64,000 nucleotides of DNA from Paenibacillus peoriae (GCF_022531965.1 NZ_CP092831.1:462001-526000); one strand, 5' to 3'; shown: positions 26,701 to 36,382, counted from the stretch's first letter. The notes: generated from the letters alone by a model not told the origin. Translations and numbers: made by a program.

Positions 26701-27263
26701 CGAACAATCTGCTTACAGTAAATGGTACAGATCCTACGACGGTCTACTTTCACAGAGTAGTGGATGCATTCAATCGTTTGGACCAGTATTTGCCTATGCC
26801 AGAACTTAAGAAAAATTACATGGATCTGGAAGATGCGATTCAGGAGTATAAAGATTTTGTAGCCAGCCAGCAACAAAACAGCGGAACAGGAAGCAGTGAC
26901 AGTAACGGTCGACCAACGCCGCCGAGCGATAGCGACGGAACAGGAAGCAGCGACAGCAGCAGTGGAGCAACACCGCCGAGCGATAGCAACGGAACAGGAA
27001 GCGGCGACAGTAGCAGTGGACCAACACCGCCAAGCGATAACAGCGGAACAGGAAGCGGCGATAGCAACGGTGGAGCAACACCGCCGAGCGATAGCAACGG
27101 AACAGGAAGCGGTGACAGCAGCAGTGGAGCAACACCGCCAAGCGATAGCAGTGGAACAGGAAGCGGTGACAGCAGTGGTGGAACAACGCCACCGAGCGAT
27201 AACAGTGGAGACGATTCAAGCTCGATTCCTGGCGGTAGTATTGATGACGTTATGATTCCTTAA
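23793..27263 (+). CDS. Large SLH-domain cell-surface protein with Ser/Gly/Pro repeat tail
   Basis: Secreted protein of about 1156 residues. Signal peptide ends in AYAA; residues about 45-170 carry S-layer-homology motifs (for example LTRAEAAKIL and ITKEELIVSLVRAM) that anchor to wall polymers. About 170-400 is a beta-solenoid-like repeat region, then about 430-1000 is helical with FIVAR-like repeats. The end has six 18-residue Gly/Ser/Asp/Pro repeats. ATG 23793 follows AGGAG by five bases; the GTG six bases earlier overlaps the ribosome site. An adhesin or S-layer-associated role is likely; ligand unknown. Confidence 0.85.
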   Translation: MLKLKNRNKWIASAMVLGIASGSIVSLPWLGGAQTAYAATADTQSETGFVAQARTLGLMTGGNQGDFMAQKNLTRAEAAKILCGLFQLEVNNQPQTSFMDVSSDAWGAPYIEAVRAAGYMTGNGELFRPGDAITKEELIVSLVRAMHLQDTSTADAQQNAVQVARSYGLLSENASATDLKNPLNRESGAEVFVSLLDHPVGEVKSEGNTVRIGNIPYQLEGSLQGLFGENNKAVLKGAKIDLNRNLRTLTGVNKLEINADGGVFDGKGVSFDGRLIVNGSVTLKNMSSTGVLEIKGSGTQPVSAILENTTWSGVELGSKDAKLTATGTTKIDNLTLKNDASIGTEGDAAISRVSLQQGLGKLLVSGSIGLLDASQYVGVPFITLAKGAAINQLNLPEQKQPQDVIVNYNAMKEAVSLVNGTKNSSSVGSVVTDTDSKDKKKRDSDIVSIDRSQLETEVHAAKELLERAGEGGLDQALYTVAAKENLSIAINQAMLVLNNTAATQAEVDQALSTLKQDVSVYTTSATEPVIGTQELTRLVQLASTTLEQNRMVGDEFPPLWDDSLSQAIQFGNNVLEGNAPQNIVDREAESLRRVIKVYKASVKLRDAYLHFVDVTDRVDNLKTDKARYKSLVREGSNVYVNPLATTEQLEEWTQKIDLATESFLALQAADFSVLKNTLQEAQVIYDQNGSQNAELDNLIQEYTEKMHTAMTQQDVLNLNMELSQRLTEFTVPLPATTREKLQQLVQDIQLKLLSNPVARNYLNTEMLSLEQQTGQANFALIMPFTPEEQLVISYNQLSQAKGTYLEKYNEKRLQLRDKVIEMQTSINGILLQNSGALSAEAQQALSSASEHASTFLGLSSFELQDVVPVYEELQQVQSQYAAPITVDTTLLNHNINLANNEILTFGRHYTEQDNEELQGQINLANLVLNNPDSTQVQVDQANTDLITAFANYQFKWIVTDLDINELKNIANNLLTVNGTDPTTVYFHRVVDAFNRLDQYLPMPELKKNYMDLEDAIQEYKDFVASQQQNSGTGSSDSNGRPTPPSDSDGTGSSDSSSGATPPSDSNGTGSGDSSSGPTPPSDNSGTGSGDSNGGATPPSDSNGTGSGDSSSGATPPSDSSGTGSGDSSGGTTPPSDNSGDDSSSIPGGSIDDVMIP
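26883..27206 (+). repeat. Six tandem 54-bp repeats within the SLH protein gene
   Basis: Six in-frame units of 54 bases, each encoding a variant of GTGSGDSSSGATPPSDSN. Units differ at synonymous and a few amino-acid positions. Such arrays change copy number by slippage, so the tail length may vary between strains. Confidence 0.92.
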
Positions 27264-27299
27264 TAAGGGAAATGCAGGAAGTACAAGGGTGTATAGAAG

Positions 27300-27345
27300 G
27301 GGACGATTCCGCACAGATTTTTGTCTGCGGCGGGCGTCCCTTTTT
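27300..27345 (+). terminator. Rho-independent terminator
   Basis: Stem 27300-27313 with 27326-27340 (small internal bulge) followed by T5, downstream of the SLH gene. Confidence 0.8.
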
Positions 27346-27425
27346 GCATGGGCAGCGCTTCTAATACAGCTGGGTAGAATAACCGATACTAGAAGATAGA
27401 TGATATTGAAAAGAGCGGAGAATTT

Positions 27426-30400
27426 ATGAAAAAACAGGGTGTTTTATTTTTTATTATACTTCTGCTTGCGGTTGCGTTGCCGGTGTATCCGTTAGTGTCG
27501 GGTGTTTTATCCGGGAACAGTCATTGGAAAGCTCACAACGGCGTTATTGATTTGCGTAATTGGGACCCCAAAAAGGAAGGCCCTGTACAGCTGGGAGGGG
27601 AATGGGAATTTTATCCCAATCAGCTTGTGCAACCTCCATCCTTTCATGGAATACAAGATAAGGATTGGGAAAATCATCAGAGTTCTTCAGAGTTGGGGAT
27701 GGAAACGAGATCTCCTGCCAAGATTGTGGATGTGCCTGGTAGATGGAATCAGTGGATGCCTGAGGGACAGGCGACGGGATATGGCACCTACCATGTCCGT
27801 CTACTGTTACCTGAAAAAGTGGAAAATCTGTATGGCATCCATATGCAAAATATTCGCAGCTCCAGCCGAGTATGGATTGACGGAGCAGAGGTGGGGGCGA
27901 GTGGTATTCCCTCTGTTTCAGCCGACAAGGGCGAGCAGGGCAATGCTCCCTATGTTGGATTTGCAGCGGTAGATGGACATTCGGCTGATATTACCGTGCA
28001 TGTAGCTAATTATAGCTATTCCTCCGGTGGGATCATTTATCCGCTGTTGTTTGGGGATTATGCCAGTATTACGCATAGCCGGGAAGTAGCGATGGCGGAG
28101 GACACCGTACTGGTAGCAGGATTTTTTATCCCTACCGTATTTTTTATCATGCTGTACCTTTTACGTAAAAAAGAGAAGGCACTGCTTTACTTAGCATGCT
28201 CTTGCATCGCGGCATTATTTTACATTCTGACACATGGAGAGAAGCTGCTAGCCTGGGGAATACCAGATTTACCTTATGAATGGATACTAAAAATACAGTC
28301 GTTCTCTTCAACGCTGTTCTACTATTTTCTGATCCGCTATGTTCATCTTTCGACGCAGATTGTTATGAATCGGATCGTGCTGCGCTTCTATCATATTACA
28401 ACCGCACTGATGCTGGGTATGGGGCTATTTTTGCCTACATTGGTACTCTCATCCTTTGAATTGTTTATTCTTCTTTTTGGTGTAGTCAGTGTGGGATACG
28501 TGTTACTAATCTTGATTCGTGGGCTTCTTCAACAGACGGATGACGCTGCACTGCTAGTCATTAGTATTATGAGCATTCTTATGATTGTAGTGACTAGTTT
28601 TGTGTATATTCTGGGCTGGGGAGATGTACGTGGGGTGACAGCCTATGAAATGCTCATATTCGTATTGGCTCAAACGCTGCTGCTGGCCAAACGTTTTGTA
28701 CATTCGTTTATGGAGGTTGAGAACCTGTCACGACGATTGCTCACACTGGATGGGTTGAAAAACGAATTTCTGGCGAACACGTCACATGAACTGCGCACTC
28801 CTCTGCATGGAATTATTAATATCGCTCAATCCATGCTAGACCGCTACGGGACACAATTCAATGAGCCGCAAAAGCACAATTTGGCCTTGATTGCGAATGT
28901 AGGACGCAGACTTTCTTATTTAATTAACGATATTCTGGATTTTTCTAATTTGAAAAATGGCAGATTAGCCTTAAATCGTCGGCCTGTCAATGTACAGGCA
29001 GCTGTGAATTCCGTGCTTGAGGTATTGGGGCATACGGTGGGTAAGAAAAAGCTTCAATTCGTCAAAGAATGGCCCAGTTCGTTGCCCAAAGTAGATGCGG
29101 ATGAGGATCGGCTGATTCAGATTTTATACAATTTGTTGGGTAATGCGGTGAAATTTACGGAGGAAGGCAAAATCGTAATCTCTGCCAAAGCGGGGACCCG
29201 TGAAATGGAAATCAGTATAAAGGATACCGGCTCCGGTATTGCCCAGGAGCATCTTTCGCATATATTTGAACCTTTTAACCGAGGGGCGAATGCTGAGGAT
29301 GAAGGATACAGTGGGACAGGGCTTGGATTAGGCATAGTCCGTCGTCTGGTGGAACTGCATGGGGGTCATATCCGGGTAGAATCTAGATTAGGTAAGGGTT
29401 CGACCTTTTATTTTATACTGCCCTTGGCGCAGACCGGAACGTTGGGACATGAAGCTCAAAAAGATGTTTCGCCTGCGGTTATATTGCAGCCTGGCGTGAC
29501 GTCGGGTCAGAATGTGATTCCGCATGAAGAGGATGCACTGGAGCGAGTCCAGACTGTCCCTTACAAAGTGCTGGCTGTAGATGACGACGAGGTTAACCTT
29601 CGGGTGCTGGAGGAACTATTATATGCCACAGGTTGTAGCGTGGTGGCTGTGGATCATGCCGAGGAGGCACTTCACATGCTGAATGGCCGTACCCGATTTG
29701 ACCTGGTCATTACGGACTGGATGATGCCGGAAATGTCCGGTATTGAGCTGTGCCGACGGATAAGGGAACGGTATTCCCTGTCCGAGCTACCGGTGTTGCT
29801 CCTGACGGCACGCGATCTGCCCGGCGATATCCGCGCAGGTTTTATGGCCGGAGCGAATGATTTTCTACGTAAGCCTGTTGATGCTGAGGAATTAAAGGCA
29901 CGTGTGCGCACGCTGCTGAACATGCGCCATTCAGCGGAGGAAGCGGTGCGTTCTGAAATGGCCTTTTTACAGGCACAAATCAAGCCGCATTTTCTGTACA
30001 ATGCCTTGAATGTCATTGTTTCCACCGTAGCCGTAGACCCGGACAAAGCAGCGGAGCTGCTCATGGAGCTAAGCCAGTATTTGCGGGGGAGCTTTGATTT
30101 TCAGAACAGGGAGAATACGGTACCGTTATCCAAGGAGCTGGAATTGGTAGAATCGTATGTGGCACTGGAAAAAGCACGATTTGAAGAACGTTTGCAGGTA
30201 ACCGTAGAGGTAGGGAGGAACATCCGGTCGCTCATCCCGCCGTTAAGTATTCAACCCATCGTGGAAAATGCGATACGGCATGGTGTGATGCAACGGGCAA
30301 CAGGTGGAACCGTGCGAGTGGTTGTGCAGGAGGATGGAACCGATTTTGTGGTCAGCGTGACCGATGACGGCGTAGGGATTCCACCGGAGCGACTGGAACA

Positions 30401-30569
30401 ACTGCTGTCGGATGATCATATATCTTCCAGCGTGGGACTGCGTAATATCCATCGCCGTCTTATCCATATGTATGGAGAAGGACTGCGGATTGAAAGTAAT
30501 CCTATGCAAGGGACGACGGTAAGCTTCCGTGTGCCGGAAACGATTTCGCCCCGGAATACCGATGAATAA
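27426..30569 (+). CDS. 7TM-DISM hybrid sensor with two kinase modules
   Basis: 1047-residue membrane sensor. Order: N-terminal helix, extracytoplasmic DISM ligand domain (about 40-220), seven-helix 7TMR-DISM region (about 225-430), HisKA with SHELRTP (H454) plus HATPase, a receiver domain with phospho-Asp D764 in ITDWMMPEM, then a second, LytS-type kinase with IKPHFLYNAL (H855) and its own HATPase (IVENAIRHG, DDGVGI). Both ATPase domains keep their N and G boxes. The response regulator 156 bases downstream is the likely partner. The ligand is unknown; DISM domains often bind carbohydrates. Confidence 0.9.
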   Translation: MKKQGVLFFIILLLAVALPVYPLVSGVLSGNSHWKAHNGVIDLRNWDPKKEGPVQLGGEWEFYPNQLVQPPSFHGIQDKDWENHQSSSELGMETRSPAKIVDVPGRWNQWMPEGQATGYGTYHVRLLLPEKVENLYGIHMQNIRSSSRVWIDGAEVGASGIPSVSADKGEQGNAPYVGFAAVDGHSADITVHVANYSYSSGGIIYPLLFGDYASITHSREVAMAEDTVLVAGFFIPTVFFIMLYLLRKKEKALLYLACSCIAALFYILTHGEKLLAWGIPDLPYEWILKIQSFSSTLFYYFLIRYVHLSTQIVMNRIVLRFYHITTALMLGMGLFLPTLVLSSFELFILLFGVVSVGYVLLILIRGLLQQTDDAALLVISIMSILMIVVTSFVYILGWGDVRGVTAYEMLIFVLAQTLLLAKRFVHSFMEVENLSRRLLTLDGLKNEFLANTSHELRTPLHGIINIAQSMLDRYGTQFNEPQKHNLALIANVGRRLSYLINDILDFSNLKNGRLALNRRPVNVQAAVNSVLEVLGHTVGKKKLQFVKEWPSSLPKVDADEDRLIQILYNLLGNAVKFTEEGKIVISAKAGTREMEISIKDTGSGIAQEHLSHIFEPFNRGANAEDEGYSGTGLGLGIVRRLVELHGGHIRVESRLGKGSTFYFILPLAQTGTLGHEAQKDVSPAVILQPGVTSGQNVIPHEEDALERVQTVPYKVLAVDDDEVNLRVLEELLYATGCSVVAVDHAEEALHMLNGRTRFDLVITDWMMPEMSGIELCRRIRERYSLSELPVLLLTARDLPGDIRAGFMAGANDFLRKPVDAEELKARVRTLLNMRHSAEEAVRSEMAFLQAQIKPHFLYNALNVIVSTVAVDPDKAAELLMELSQYLRGSFDFQNRENTVPLSKELELVESYVALEKARFEERLQVTVEVGRNIRSLIPPLSIQPIVENAIRHGVMQRATGGTVRVVVQEDGTDFVVSVTDDGVGIPPERLEQLLSDDHISSSVGLRNIHRRLIHMYGEGLRIESNPMQGTTVSFRVPETISPRNTDE

Positions 30570-30725
30570 AAAAAGTACAGTACATTCGTCGGAAAAGCTA
30601 ATGTCACGCCCGCGACGATACGATATATAAAATATAAGAGATTAAAATTCGTAAGGATAAAGCAGATAGCATGTAGATAGAGCATCATGATGGATGGTTG
30701 CAGCAGGAAGGGAGCACGGACACAA

Positions 30726-31877
30726 ATGAAGGCGATTTTGATTGATGATGAGAGGTCGGCATTAACCTACTTGGAACGGTTGCTGGAGGCGGACGGACGG
30801 TTAACGGTAATGGGGAAATATACGTCTGCACAAGCGGGGCTGGATCATCTGGCGTCAGAACGTGCGGATATTGTTTTTATAGATATCGGAATGCCAGAGA
30901 TGAACGGTCTGGAGGCCGCCGAGTGGATTCAACAGCTGGATTCCCATATTCATATCGTCTTTGTGACCGCGTACTCGGAATATGCTATTGAAGCGTTCGA
31001 GCTGCAAGCACTGGATTACTTGTTAAAGCCTGTTCATGCCCGGCGGCTATCCAAAACGATAGATCGGATTGCAGCCACGCTGGCTGATTCCCGTTCTTCC
31101 AGCAAGGGAATTGCGGGAGAGCAATCCCCCAAGGTACGTTGTTTTCAAAAGCTTGAAATTTTGGAGGTTGGACAGGAAGCAGTAGGAGCGAAACCACTCA
31201 AATGGCGCACATTAAAGTCACAGGAGCTATTTTCCTTTTTACTACACCATGAAGGGGAATGGGTGAGCAAAGAACAATTGCTGGATGCGCTGTGGCCTGA
31301 ATATCATTTGGACAAGGCTGTTGTTCACCTGCACACGTCCATTTATCAAATTCGCAAGGCGTTGAAAGAACGGATGCAAGATACGAAGCTGGAATACAAT
31401 CTGGATCGCTACCGCTTGAACCGCAATGGCTGGATTACAGATGTGGAGCTATTCGAGCGGGGAATATCCGAATGGGCTGCATCCGGTAGCGGCGGTACGC
31501 CGCGTATTGATAGCCTGTTGGCTCTATACCGTGGCAACTACCTGGAGGAGCACGATTACCCGTGGGCGTATGCAAAAAGGGAGAAGCTGCGCAGTATGTA
31601 TCTGGCATGTGCTTCTGAGCTGGCGAGAGAAGAGCTTCGCTCAGGTCGTACCCGGCAGTCTGTTCAGCGCTTGCTCAGCCTACAGCAGCGGGAGCCGTAC
31701 TCAGACGATATCTGCAGTCTGCTGCTGACCGCCTATGCCCAACTGGGCGATTATACCGCTGCGCAAAAGCATTATGAAAGCTTCGTCAGAATATTGGAAG
31801 ATGAGTTGGGTATTGAACCGCAGCAGGTGACGCATCAGTTATACGTGCAATTAAAAACACAGACGCTACCTGCGTAA
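30726..31877 (+). CDS. Response regulator with REC, winged-helix and BTAD domains
   Basis: 383-residue DNA-binding response regulator. REC domain residues 1-120: acidic pair DDE, phospho-Asp in VFIDIGMPEM, Thr in VTAYS and Lys in LLKPVH. Then an OmpR/SARP-like winged helix (about 150-240, WVSKEQLLDALWPE) and a helical BTAD domain (about 250-383). ATG 30726 is chosen because MKAILIDDE is the usual REC start; the in-frame ATG 39 bases upstream has no ribosome site. Paired with the double-kinase sensor. Targets unknown. Confidence 0.88.
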   Translation: MKAILIDDERSALTYLERLLEADGRLTVMGKYTSAQAGLDHLASERADIVFIDIGMPEMNGLEAAEWIQQLDSHIHIVFVTAYSEYAIEAFELQALDYLLKPVHARRLSKTIDRIAATLADSRSSSKGIAGEQSPKVRCFQKLEILEVGQEAVGAKPLKWRTLKSQELFSFLLHHEGEWVSKEQLLDALWPEYHLDKAVVHLHTSIYQIRKALKERMQDTKLEYNLDRYRLNRNGWITDVELFERGISEWAASGSGGTPRIDSLLALYRGNYLEEHDYPWAYAKREKLRSMYLACASELAREELRSGRTRQSVQRLLSLQQREPYSDDICSLLLTAYAQLGDYTAAQKHYESFVRILEDELGIEPQQVTHQLYVQLKTQTLPA

Positions 31878-31902
31878 ACGGCTGTACTGGCTCAGGTCGT
31901 AT

Positions 31903-31938
31903 GAATAGGCCAACCGGAGATTACTGGTTGGCCTATTC
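31903..31938. terminator. Hairpin between the response regulator and rpoN
   Basis: Perfect 13-bp stem (31903-31915 with 31926-31938) between converging genes; weak T tract. Confidence 0.6.
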
Positions 31939-32018
31939 TATTGGAGATTCTACGAGGGAGGCAGCCGGGAGAATGTGATAGCGCTGCTTTTTAGTTTTCA
32001 CAACCGTTTGCTGAAGCT

Positions 32019-33335
32019 TTAATACACTTTTCTCCTGGCGGAGGATAAATACCCCAATTCTTCACGGTATTTGGCTACCGTTCTGCGTGACAGCTCTAGT
32101 CCTTCCTTTGCCATCCGCTCTGTGATTGCCTGATCTGAAAATGGTTTTTGCTTCTCTTCACTGTCGATGATCTGCTTTATCCGCATTTTTGCGCTCTCTG
32201 ATGAAGTAGCATCTCCGTCTTTCGATCCTAGGGCGGAGGTGAAGAAATATTTGAGTTCAAACAATCCACGGGGCGTCTGCATGTATTTATTACTGACCGC
32301 CCGGCTGATCGTGGATTCATGCAGGCCGGTTATTCCAGCAATCTCCTTTTGGGTCATCGATTTCAGATGATAAACGCCATGCTCAAAAAACTCCCGCTGC
32401 CTATCAACAATAGCCTGGGCCACACGCATCAGGGTCAGGCGGCGCTGCTCAAGGCTATGAATAAGCCATAATGCTGTATTCATCTTCTCACGAAGAAATC
32501 GTTTCTCTTCCTCCATTGCCGGCTTTCGAAGCATACTTTGGTAAAAAGGATTAATCCCGACGCGTGGGACTGTGATATCATTAACTGTCACAACGTAGTC
32601 GTTTTTGGATTTCTCCACTGAGATATCTGCTATATGATACTGGCGTTCATATGGAGCAAATGCCGCTCCCGGACAAGGATTCAGCTTGCGTATCTGATCG
32701 GTCATTTGTTGTACCATGTGAATGTCGATCCCTAGAGCATCCGCGATTTTTTGTATGCGGTTACATGAAAGATTGACCATGTGATGTCGCACGATTTCTT
32801 CCAGGTAAACATCATCATTCCCGGCATATCGCAGCTGCAAAAGAAGACATTCCTCCAGACTGCGGGCAGCGATTCCTGCCGGTTCAAAGCCTTGGATCAG
32901 GGCAAGTATATTTTCAACCTCATCGGTGGGGACGTCAAGTATTCCGGCAGCTGTATTTACATCCAGCTCAAGGTAGCCTTTTTCATTTAAATTCCCAATT
33001 AGAAACATGCCAATCATCTGTTGTAGTTTGGATAGCCCGCGGACCATCCCAAGCTGCGCTTTGAGATGTCTATATAAATTATCTGCGGGATTAGAGACAA
33101 AGTCCAGAAGGTCTACCGGATTATCATTTTTTCGTAGCGAATATTCTTCTTCTGTGTTGATTCTTTCGATGGACATATCGATCTCTGCCAAGTCAATGAT
33201 CGGATTTTCATTTGCTTGCTCATGAAGATATGACATCAGATCGACCGAAGAATATTGAAGAATCGTGATGGCTTGTCGTAATTCTGGAGTCATAGCCAGC
33301 CTGAATGTTTGCTCTTGCTGTAATCCGTAGCGCAT
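32019..33335 (-). CDS. rpoN: RNA polymerase sigma-54 factor (RpoN/SigL)
   Basis: 438-residue sigma-54. The N-terminal Gln/Leu-rich activator-interaction region (starts MRYGLQQEQTFRLAMTPEL), the core-binding domain, the HTH (KEIAGITGLHESTISRAV) and the C-terminal RpoN box SRRTVAKYRE are all present. It recognises -24/-12 promoters and needs an AAA+ activator. It diverges from such an activator and lies 3.2 kb from a matching promoter, so it probably serves the adjacent PTS operon as well as others. Confidence 0.95.
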   Translation of the reverse strand: MRYGLQQEQTFRLAMTPELRQAITILQYSSVDLMSYLHEQANENPIIDLAEIDMSIERINTEEEYSLRKNDNPVDLLDFVSNPADNLYRHLKAQLGMVRGLSKLQQMIGMFLIGNLNEKGYLELDVNTAAGILDVPTDEVENILALIQGFEPAGIAARSLEECLLLQLRYAGNDDVYLEEIVRHHMVNLSCNRIQKIADALGIDIHMVQQMTDQIRKLNPCPGAAFAPYERQYHIADISVEKSKNDYVVTVNDITVPRVGINPFYQSMLRKPAMEEEKRFLREKMNTALWLIHSLEQRRLTLMRVAQAIVDRQREFFEHGVYHLKSMTQKEIAGITGLHESTISRAVSNKYMQTPRGLFELKYFFTSALGSKDGDATSSESAKMRIKQIIDSEEKQKPFSDQAITERMAKEGLELSRRTVAKYREELGYLSSARRKVY

Positions 33336-33589
33336 TATTTTATCTCAGCTCCTTACTGGGAAACAAAAATAACTTTTTATGCAGCTTATTCGTGAAGCTT
33401 ATGCAATTATACTGCCAACCTTTGATCTTGGAAAAGAAGTGAATGGAATGGGCTGAATTTGAGTTTTGGATAGATTCAATAAAAAGGGTATCAGATTAAT
33501 GATTAACTTGTCAGTTTATTTTCTTGTAGAGGATTATTTCTTTTTTTATATACTAATTAAATAAGAACTAGTCAGCATGGGGGAATACC

Positions 33590-36382
33590 GTGAAACGAAT
33601 TGATGAGATCTTAGAGTATATTGCCAATGGGACAAAGAAACTGTCGGTAGAGGCCTTGCAGGACGGCGGTGGAATTACGGCTGCGGAAATAGCCGATCAA
33701 CAGAATATGTTAAGAAATAATGTAAGCAAGGAGCTTAATAGCCTACTTCGCGCCGACTTGATTATTAAAATCAAGGGGAGACCCGTCAAGTTTTTGCACA
33801 AGCAGGTGATCGAGGAGACCTTTCGGGTTCAGCTTAAAGAGAAACAAATCCAAGTCAACAGTATTCATGAAATATTGCTGCCTGGAGAGCAAGTGGATCC
33901 GTTTCACGCCTTAATTGGTTTCATGGGGAGTATGAGGAACCAGGTTGAGCAGGGAAAAGCGGCAATATTATACCCGCCGAAGGGCCTACATACGCTGATT
34001 GTGGGACAGACTGGCGTTGGAAAAACAATGTTCGCTAGGTTGATGTATAATTATGGGAAATATATGAAGCGCTTTTCAGAGCAAGCACCGTTTATCGTAT
34101 TTAACTGCGCTGATTATTACAATAACCCTCAGCTGCTACTTTCCCACATTTTTGGTCATGTAAAAGGAGCATTTACCGGGGCTGATCGGGAGAAAGAGGG
34201 ACTGGTCGAGAAAGCGGATGGGGGCATTCTGTTTTTGGATGAGATTCATCGGCTGCCCCCAGAAGGCCAAGAAATGATATTTTATTTCATGGACACGAAC
34301 AGTTACAACAAATTGGGCGAGTCGGAGCGCAAGCGGGAAGCGAATGTGCTGCTCATCGGCGCTACGACCGAAGATCCCGGTTCTTCCATGCTGAAAACCT
34401 TTATCAGACGGATACCGATTACGATCAACATTCCTTCCTTGCAAGAGCGAACTGTTGAAGAGAGGTTTTTGATCCTGAAGCATCTCTTTGCAAACGAAGC
34501 CCATCGTGTGAACAAGCCTATTAGGGTTGAATTGGAAACTGTAAAAGCACTGATTGGCAGCGTAACCTATGGAAATATCGGTCAGTTGAAATCGAACATT
34601 CAGCTTGTGTGTGCCAAAGGATTTTTGAACAGCATACATGAAAATAAGGAAGAGATTGAACTTGATTTTAAAATTTTGCCCGGAAATATCAAGGAAGGTC
34701 TATTTAATATGGGGAAGAACCGCAAGGAGATTGCCGAAATGGAGATGGTCAACTCCTCGCTGTATATTACTCCTGAAGGCAGCAAAGGAATGGATGAAGT
34801 AGACGCTTTTGAACTGCCGTTCAACTTGTACAAATTGATTGAAGACAAGATAGGGATGCTCAAAGAAGAAGGACTCGACGACAGTTTTATCAATAAGTTT
34901 ATTACTACAGATGTCAATATTCACATCAAAAGCTTCTATAACCGATTTTATAACATCAAAGGGGGAAGGGAACGGATCCTTAAGATCGTAGGCAGAAATA
35001 TCCTAGAGTTCGCTGAACAGGTGCAAGAGATGGCTCAAAAAGAATTGAACAGAAATTACAGCGACAGGTTTGTTTATGCCTTCAGTCTTCATTTAAGTGC
35101 TTTTTTAAAGCGAATCCGGGAGAAAAAATATGTCAGTAAACAAATCTATGAACCGATGAATGATCAGGATGAAGAATACAGACTGGCACTCATTATCAAG
35201 GATTTGATCGAGTCCAAGTTTGAAGTCAGCGTACCCGATGCCGAGACCACCTATGTGGCGATTCTTCTGAAATCGGTAGAAGAGGAGCACCAGGGAAATG
35301 TGGGAATCATCGTAGCTGCACATGGCAACAGTACGGCAAGCAGTGTCGTTAGCGTTGTCGACAGCCTGCTGGGGAGCTCAAATATTTGCGCAGTAGACAT
35401 GCCTTTGGATGTTAGCCCCAGAGAAATCCTGGAAGTTATTGTGGAAAAAGTGAAGGACATTGACAATGGCAGAGGCGTATTGCTGCTGGTTGATATGGGC
35501 TCCTTGCTCAATCTTGAAGCAACCATTATGGAACGTGTCGGGATTAAGGTGAAGACTATCGATATGGTTTCAACCCCGCTTGTGTTGGAGGCTGTGCGAA
35601 AGGCCAGTATTTTTGATATGAATATAGAGGAAATTTATCAATCTTTGAAGGATTTTCGTGGATATAACACTGGAAATGCTGGAGTGAAAGCGGAAAAGAC
35701 CAGTAATAAGGTAATCGTGACGGTCTGTTCCTCCGGCAAAGGTGCCGCCGCCAAGCTAAAGGAGTTTGTAGAGAAGGTTGTTTATGACTTAACCGAAGAG
35801 AAAATAGTTGTTGTACCGGCAAAGGTCAGGGAATTGGATAAAGTGGTGAAGGATTTACGGGCCAAGCTTACGCTTCTTGCGGTGATTGGGGTTAAGCGGC
35901 CAAGCGAGCTCAATGTACCGTTTATCCCTTTGGAAAAACTGATCGAGGCAAGCGGTGAACAGGCATTAAGAGAATTGTTGCTCAACAATCAGTTGCCTGT
36001 TATGCATGAACACGGAAGCGTGATCGTAAGAGATCTATGTGAGGATACGCTAAAGGAGTTTATGACTTATTTGAATCCTCACAAAATTTTGGGGATTTTG
36101 ATGAAATTTATCGAGCAGCTGGAACAGGAACTGGAGGCTGATTTCCATTATGCAAAGAAGGTTCAGCTTGCTGTTCATACGGCTCATGCGCTGGAACGAA
36201 TGGTCATTGGAGAAGGGCTAGTGTATCAGGAGGATGTATCCTTGCTTGACCAACGATTAATCGATGTGGTGAACCGTTCCTGCAATATATTTGCCTCCAG
36301 TATTAACATTAAGCTGACTAATGATGAAAAATATTATATTTGCGAAATCCTAAGCGAAGTATATAACTGTATCCCCAAGTAG
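33590..36382 (+). CDS. levR: LevR/ManR-type sigma-54 activator with PTS-regulation domains
   Basis: 930-residue activator. N-terminal winged HTH (1-70), AAA+ domain with Walker A GQTGVGKT (about 139-146), the sigma-54 contact motif GAFTGA (about 193-198) and FLDEI, a PRD (about 400-535), an EIIA-Man-like domain with VAAHGNS (H578), an EIIB-like segment and a second PRD (about 815-930). PTS proteins would phosphorylate the PRDs to set activity according to sugar supply. GTG start with a GGGGG site. It lies directly upstream of a sigma-54 promoter and a mannose-type PTS. LevR, MtlR and ManR are similar; the sugar is not certain. Confidence 0.92.
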   Translation: MKRIDEILEYIANGTKKLSVEALQDGGGITAAEIADQQNMLRNNVSKELNSLLRADLIIKIKGRPVKFLHKQVIEETFRVQLKEKQIQVNSIHEILLPGEQVDPFHALIGFMGSMRNQVEQGKAAILYPPKGLHTLIVGQTGVGKTMFARLMYNYGKYMKRFSEQAPFIVFNCADYYNNPQLLLSHIFGHVKGAFTGADREKEGLVEKADGGILFLDEIHRLPPEGQEMIFYFMDTNSYNKLGESERKREANVLLIGATTEDPGSSMLKTFIRRIPITINIPSLQERTVEERFLILKHLFANEAHRVNKPIRVELETVKALIGSVTYGNIGQLKSNIQLVCAKGFLNSIHENKEEIELDFKILPGNIKEGLFNMGKNRKEIAEMEMVNSSLYITPEGSKGMDEVDAFELPFNLYKLIEDKIGMLKEEGLDDSFINKFITTDVNIHIKSFYNRFYNIKGGRERILKIVGRNILEFAEQVQEMAQKELNRNYSDRFVYAFSLHLSAFLKRIREKKYVSKQIYEPMNDQDEEYRLALIIKDLIESKFEVSVPDAETTYVAILLKSVEEEHQGNVGIIVAAHGNSTASSVVSVVDSLLGSSNICAVDMPLDVSPREILEVIVEKVKDIDNGRGVLLLVDMGSLLNLEATIMERVGIKVKTIDMVSTPLVLEAVRKASIFDMNIEEIYQSLKDFRGYNTGNAGVKAEKTSNKVIVTVCSSGKGAAAKLKEFVEKVVYDLTEEKIVVVPAKVRELDKVVKDLRAKLTLLAVIGVKRPSELNVPFIPLEKLIEASGEQALRELLLNNQLPVMHEHGSVIVRDLCEDTLKEFMTYLNPHKILGILMKFIEQLEQELEADFHYAKKVQLAVHTAHALERMVIGEGLVYQEDVSLLDQRLIDVVNRSCNIFASSINIKLTNDEKYYICEILSEVYNCIPK

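Noticed and set aside
26883-27206. CRISPR-like tandem array
   Set aside because: The units are contiguous, in frame and without unique spacers; they encode a protein tail.
26806-27219. Long antisense reading frames over the SLH protein tail
   Set aside because: They arise from the 54-base repeat; the predicted product is low-complexity Cys/Leu/Arg-rich and has no ribosome site.
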